Shown here: piece after piece, positions 60,838-64,000 of the stretch
How the letters are laid out: each line of letters opens with the position of its first letter
Numbering within the stretch: position 1 is the stretch's first letter
Assembly (NCBI GenBank): GCA_028023455.1
Contig: JAQFVV010000031.1
Location: forward strand, 7,361,593 to 7,425,592
Direction of reading: 5' to 3'
Length of the DNA stretch: 64,000 nt
Source of the DNA: Epiperipatus broadwayi
Lineage: Eukaryota > Onychophora > Udeonychophora > Euonychophora > Peripatidae
Notes under the pieces: model-generated
Database searches by the model: none
Told to the model about the DNA's origin: nothing
The model's input: the letters and a program-made list of their open reading frames with translations, nothing else
Position numbers and translations under genes: made by a program

Positions 60838-62948
60838 TATATATTGTAACGATATATAAATATGTCGTTACATTAATTTAAAATAAAAACTTAAAAGTTC
60901 GCAAATAAAAGGAAAAAACTAAACGCTAAAATTAAAATGTTTGTTAAACATATATATATATATTCGCACAGATGCTAAACTTTAAAAATATTTTTTTCAT
61001 AAACAAAAACAAAAGTATTTGAACGTATTTTTTTTAATAAAAAAATACAAGATTGGAATATAAAAATATTTTAATAAAAAAATAACGTAAGTTAAAATAA
61101 AAACAGGTATTAATTAATTCCTGTAATCTGTAAATGGAAATGATTGTTTATTAATTATCTAAAAGCTGTGTAATTAAAAAGTCAGATGAAAAGTTAGATA
61201 AGAGAAGAAAGAGATTTTAGCTTGACCAGTGGAAGCAAATAAAGGCCCGGACCATAACGAAAAAACAGAACAGTGACATTTTTGTTCATGGAATCCATAG
61301 GAGGACTATAAAAAGAAAAAATATGGAGTTCCAGTCAGTTTGCCAACTTGATTTTGGTGAGTCAAGTGACAAGACGCACTTGTCGTCCTCACTCACTTAT
61401 TTTAAAAATGCAAAGACTGTGATACCAGAACAGAACCAGCTAATGCTACCTCCAAAATATCAGACCGGTCTTCCAAAAAAGTCTCCGTGGGAATTGCCAA
61501 CGGGAACATGGACTCTTATACCATAAGCTATATGAAATTAACAATTATTAAAATCAATTACGAACTTTCGTCAAGTTTTACAAATTAATAAACAAGTCAA
61601 CTTAAATGTTAAAACGGACTCTTATCTGACTTTTGTAAGTTTTTAAATCAAATTAATAATGTTTAATTTTATATGTTTTCCGATTGATAAAAATCATTTC
61701 CATTTTTTTTCTTTCTTATTGAATAAATTGCTTATTGTTTAAATTTTAAATGATGAAATTTAGGTTGGGTATAGACGTTGCATAGATTCGTTAGCGGTTG
61801 ATAATGTTGTAGTTTTCACATTCGATTAGAATATATGTCAATGATATCACTGCAAGCATCTTACGATGAATGCTAATGGGATTTGTATATTCCCTATGCA
61901 AGTGACGTTTATCGATGACTTTGTATTTTGATCGGTTGTGTTTAATTTGGAATGTTTTTGACCGTGGAATCTGTGCAGCTGATCTGTACTCAACATTTTA
62001 AAACAAATTTTACAAAATGCATCTGTGCGAACGTATTTAAATATTAAATTTAAGTTGGGCATGAATGGCTATATAGTTTTGTAAAGTTATATTAAGGGAG
62101 GGTAAACTTAGGTTATTCATTTCGTAGTTGAATTGGTTCAATGGATTGGATATATTTGTGTAATTAGTAGATGTAGTATGAGGTCCGCTATGGGCAGGAT
62201 TATAGATATACGCCACACACCCTCTGTTTGCCTATGGATGGGTTTGTAAGTCGGCAGAAGACCGCAGTCCATTCCTATGGAGTTTTTTGTTTATTGTTCT
62301 ACTTGCCAACAGATGTCACATTCCTGTTGGTGGAGAGTCAATGTCTTCTCTATTTCTACTTATTGTTCAGATGTACATTTCATGACAGTATAGTATTTTG
62401 TGTTGTCGTATCATGCTACATTGAATACATGAATGTAGCAGATGGATTGGCGCCAGTTTGGTTGCGAAATTTGTTGCCTAAGGTTAAATCAGGGAAGAAT
62501 ATTTTCTTTTCAAATGCAGATCTATGTAGTCTATTCATACTTGACTATCTAAATAAAATATTAAACTCATTGAAACTTAGATAAATGTAAAATTAGAAGT
62601 TAATATAAAAATCTAAAATGTTAAACTTATTCCTCAAAATTTAAATGTTATTTTATATGTGCATAAATAAATATTTTTATGTGTTAATTTCTGGCAGTGG
62701 CTTTTATTTATTGATATTTAAGATATAAATTAAGATATAGATTTTTATCTCTGCGTCTCCTCTGAGCTAGTGACTTGGGCTAACGATCGGAATATTTAAA
62801 TAAAGTGGAATCTTAACAGTGCGTATCTGCCTACTCTATAAATTTTTCTAGGCTCAAATGCCTAGATGGCGCCCTGGTAGTTGCAGATATTGTTTTTGCA
62901 GTTAGATTCGATCTTCACTTACATGTCTATCGTTATAATATATATATA
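60838..62948 (-). mobile_element. 2.1-kb TIR element, copy 3, rearranged modules
   Basis: Reading the minus strand from 62,948: a TATATTATAACGATA end, module A (62,920-62,700; GGGCGCCATCTAGGCATTTGA), module C (about 62,580-62,040), module B (about 62,040-61,750), then a 3' block ending TGTAACGACATATTTATATATCGTTACA, itself a hairpin (60,846-60,873). Copies 1 and 2 have A-B-C order; here it is A-C-B. The outer ends give an inverted repeat of about 14 bp. The copy is GC-richer than the others, perhaps closer to the intact form. Its 3' block between about 61,150 and 61,550 does not align clearly with copies 1 and 2 and holds the ORF at 61,323. Confidence 0.7.
61323..61526 (+). CDS. short ORF of unknown function inside TIR-element copy 3
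   Basis: 67 codons, MEFQSVCQLDFGESSDKT to PWELPTGTWTLIP, on the strand opposite to the element. Codon content is GC-richer than nearly everything nearby, and the C-terminal half (Pro-rich, LMLPPKYQTGLPKKSPWELP) looks protein-like. A GGTGAGT at about 61,355 could be a splice donor. I recognise no family. It may be a captured exon, a real short gene or chance; the matching part of copies 1 and 2 does not preserve it. Confidence 0.3.
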   Translation: MEFQSVCQLDFGESSDKTHLSSSLTYFKNAKTVIPEQNQLMLPPKYQTGLPKKSPWELPTGTWTLIP

Positions 62949-62984
62949 TTTAAAAATACAGTATTTAAAAGCTTATAAAAATAT

Positions 62985-63757
62985 ATGTATAACTGTCACT
63001 TAGGAGTGCTTTCAACTAACTTGTAGCTTTTTCAACTATCACATTTAAAATGACAGCTTTTCCATAATTCTATGATGTCAGCTTTCCCATAATTCTGTGA
63101 TCTTAATGTTTGCTGCTTGCATATTAACCAAATGTCACTTGTATTTAGATATCAACATCACCTCTTTAATTTTCCTTTTATTATTATTTCTTTCAGTTTC
63201 CAATATTTTTACGTTGTTATAATTAAAATCGAAACCATATATACATGATTTATTATGGTCATAAAAGACAGACGCTGATAAGTTATCATTATTTTTAAAA
63301 TTTTGTTTTGTATTTTGAACCTTTTTAAATAACAATAAGTGTTCCTTTGTTCTTTTATCCAATGTGAACCTTGATTTACCTATATATCTATGGCCACACC
63401 CACATGTCCATTTGTAAATGATACAATTTTTATTTGTAAATAAAGTTTTATCCTTTGCATTGTTTATTAATTTATTTAATGTAGGTAGTGCATAAAATGC
63501 AATATCACATATTCCTTTATAAATTTTCTTAATGAAACTTGCCTGTTGATTTGAAATATATGGTATTGATATCGACAATTTTTTATCAGAAGAATTAACA
63601 CTATTATTATTTTTATATTTATAAGTAAAAAATTTTAATTGTATAATAAACAGAATCATAATTGTATCCAATGTTTAACAATTCATTATAATAAGTTTCA
63701 ATATTTTTAGTTTTATCTGATGCATATTTACAAAGGTTATCATTTCTAAATAAAAAT
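62985..63757 (-). mobile_element. Penelope-like element family E, copy E2, GIY-YIG and 3' end
   Basis: An open frame of 178 codons (63,671-63,135) reads the linker ISIPYISNQQASFIKKIYKG, the nuclease CIIYKWTCGCGHRYIGKSRF with DKRTKEHL, the SVFYDHNKSCIYGFDFNYN block and NVKILETERNNNKRKIKEVM. All GIY-YIG signature residues that I can judge are present, so this is the best nuclease here. The end of the RT (FRNDNLCKYASDK type) is at about 63,750-63,700. The copy is 5'-truncated at 63,757. The 3' UTR shares CATAATTCTGTGATCTTAATGTTTGC with E1. Confidence 0.87.
63135..63671 (-). CDS. PLE-E GIY-YIG nuclease frame (intact in this part)
   Basis: Uninterrupted for 178 codons. Linker residues 25-80, nuclease core about 83-115 (IIYKWTCGCGHRYIGKS) with a C.C pair between the two tyrosine motifs, and a basic C-terminus. 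The start Met lies inside a longer element protein whose RT part is truncated upstream, so it would not be translated alone without a new promoter. Confidence 0.75.
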   Translation of the reverse strand: MDTIMILFIIQLKFFTYKYKNNNSVNSSDKKLSISIPYISNQQASFIKKIYKGICDIAFYALPTLNKLINNAKDKTLFTNKNCIIYKWTCGCGHRYIGKSRFTLDKRTKEHLLLFKKVQNTKQNFKNNDNLSASVFYDHNKSCIYGFDFNYNNVKILETERNNNKRKIKEVMLISKYK

Positions 63758-64000
63758 AAATGATAACCTTTGTAAATATGCATCAGATAAAACTAAAAAT
63801 ATTGAAACTTATTATAATGAATTGTTAAACATTGGATATGATTATGATTCTGTTTATTATACTATTAAAAATTTTAATTATAAATATAAAAATAATAATA
63901 GTGTTAATTCTTCTGATAAAAAATTGTGGATATCAATACCATATATTTCAAATCAACAGGCAAGTTTCATTAAGAAAATTTATAAAGGTGATATTGCATT
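63758..64000 (+). mobile_element. Penelope-like element family E, inverted partner of E2, cut by window end
   Basis: Starting at AAATGATAACCTTTGTAAATATGCATCAG the plus strand repeats the RT tail and linker of E2 in reverse (IETYYNELLNIGYDYDSVYY, then WISIPYISNQQASFIKKI). It is near identical to the left arm, apart from a few substitutions and small indels, and continues beyond 64,000. Confidence 0.88.

Noticed and set aside
62228-62584. 118-codon frame in TIR-element copy 3
   Set aside because: It lies across repeat modules C, is not kept in copies 1 and 2, and has no family signature.

Overview
The window is very AT-rich eukaryotic DNA, well over 70 % A+T by eye. It has long (TA)n and (CTAT)n microsatellites, no bacterial-style operons, no rRNA and no convincing tRNA gene. 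The mobile elements are Penelope-like elements (PLEs) with a reverse transcriptase (RT) plus a C-terminal GIY-YIG nuclease, an RTE-like LINE, a Ty3/gypsy element and several small inverted-repeat elements. A decayed retrocopy resembling the animal lysosome-positioning gene BORCS5 is also present. Together these point to a metazoan, most likely an invertebrate. I cannot name the species or phylum. All identifications come from reading translations and repeats by eye; no search was run.

Layout: 1-2.6 kb, an inverted pair of PLE family A. 4.3-9.3 kb, two direct copies of a 2.1-kb element with short terminal inverted repeats (TIRs); a third copy lies inverted at 60.8-62.9 kb. 9.3-12.3 kb, an inverted pair of PLE family B, whose right end plus flank is tandemly triplicated. 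12.6-13.2 kb, the BORCS5-like pseudogene. 13.8-16.9 kb, satellite and minisatellite blocks. 19.0-24.9 kb, PLE family C (minus strand) with PLE-style direct repeats, abutting PLE family F (plus strand). 27.6-28.3 kb, a (CTAT)n array. 29.4-32.7 kb, an RTE-like LINE with endonuclease and RT. 33.3-36.8 kb, small TIR elements. 38.0-41.8 kb, inverted pairs of families A and B, tail to tail. 43.9-47.8 kb, a Ty3/gypsy gag-pol remnant split by a foldback. 49.7-50.4 kb, a MITE and satellite monomers. 53.39 kb, one plausible host exon. 56.1-60.2 kb, a PLE-E inverted pair and a PLE-D tandem. 63-64 kb, another PLE-E inverted pair running off the window.

Nearly all recognisable coding sequence belongs to transposable elements, and most of it is broken. 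The only hints of host genes are the 69-bp candidate exon, the BORCS5-like retrocopy and perhaps a short ORF inside the third TIR-element copy.

The strongest unexplained pattern is that same-family PLE copies occur as head-to-head inverted pairs at six places, joined by their 5' ends, with 3' ends facing outwards and often meeting (TA)n tracts. I infer, without proof, that two-sided target-primed reverse transcription at a palindromic TA target could produce this.
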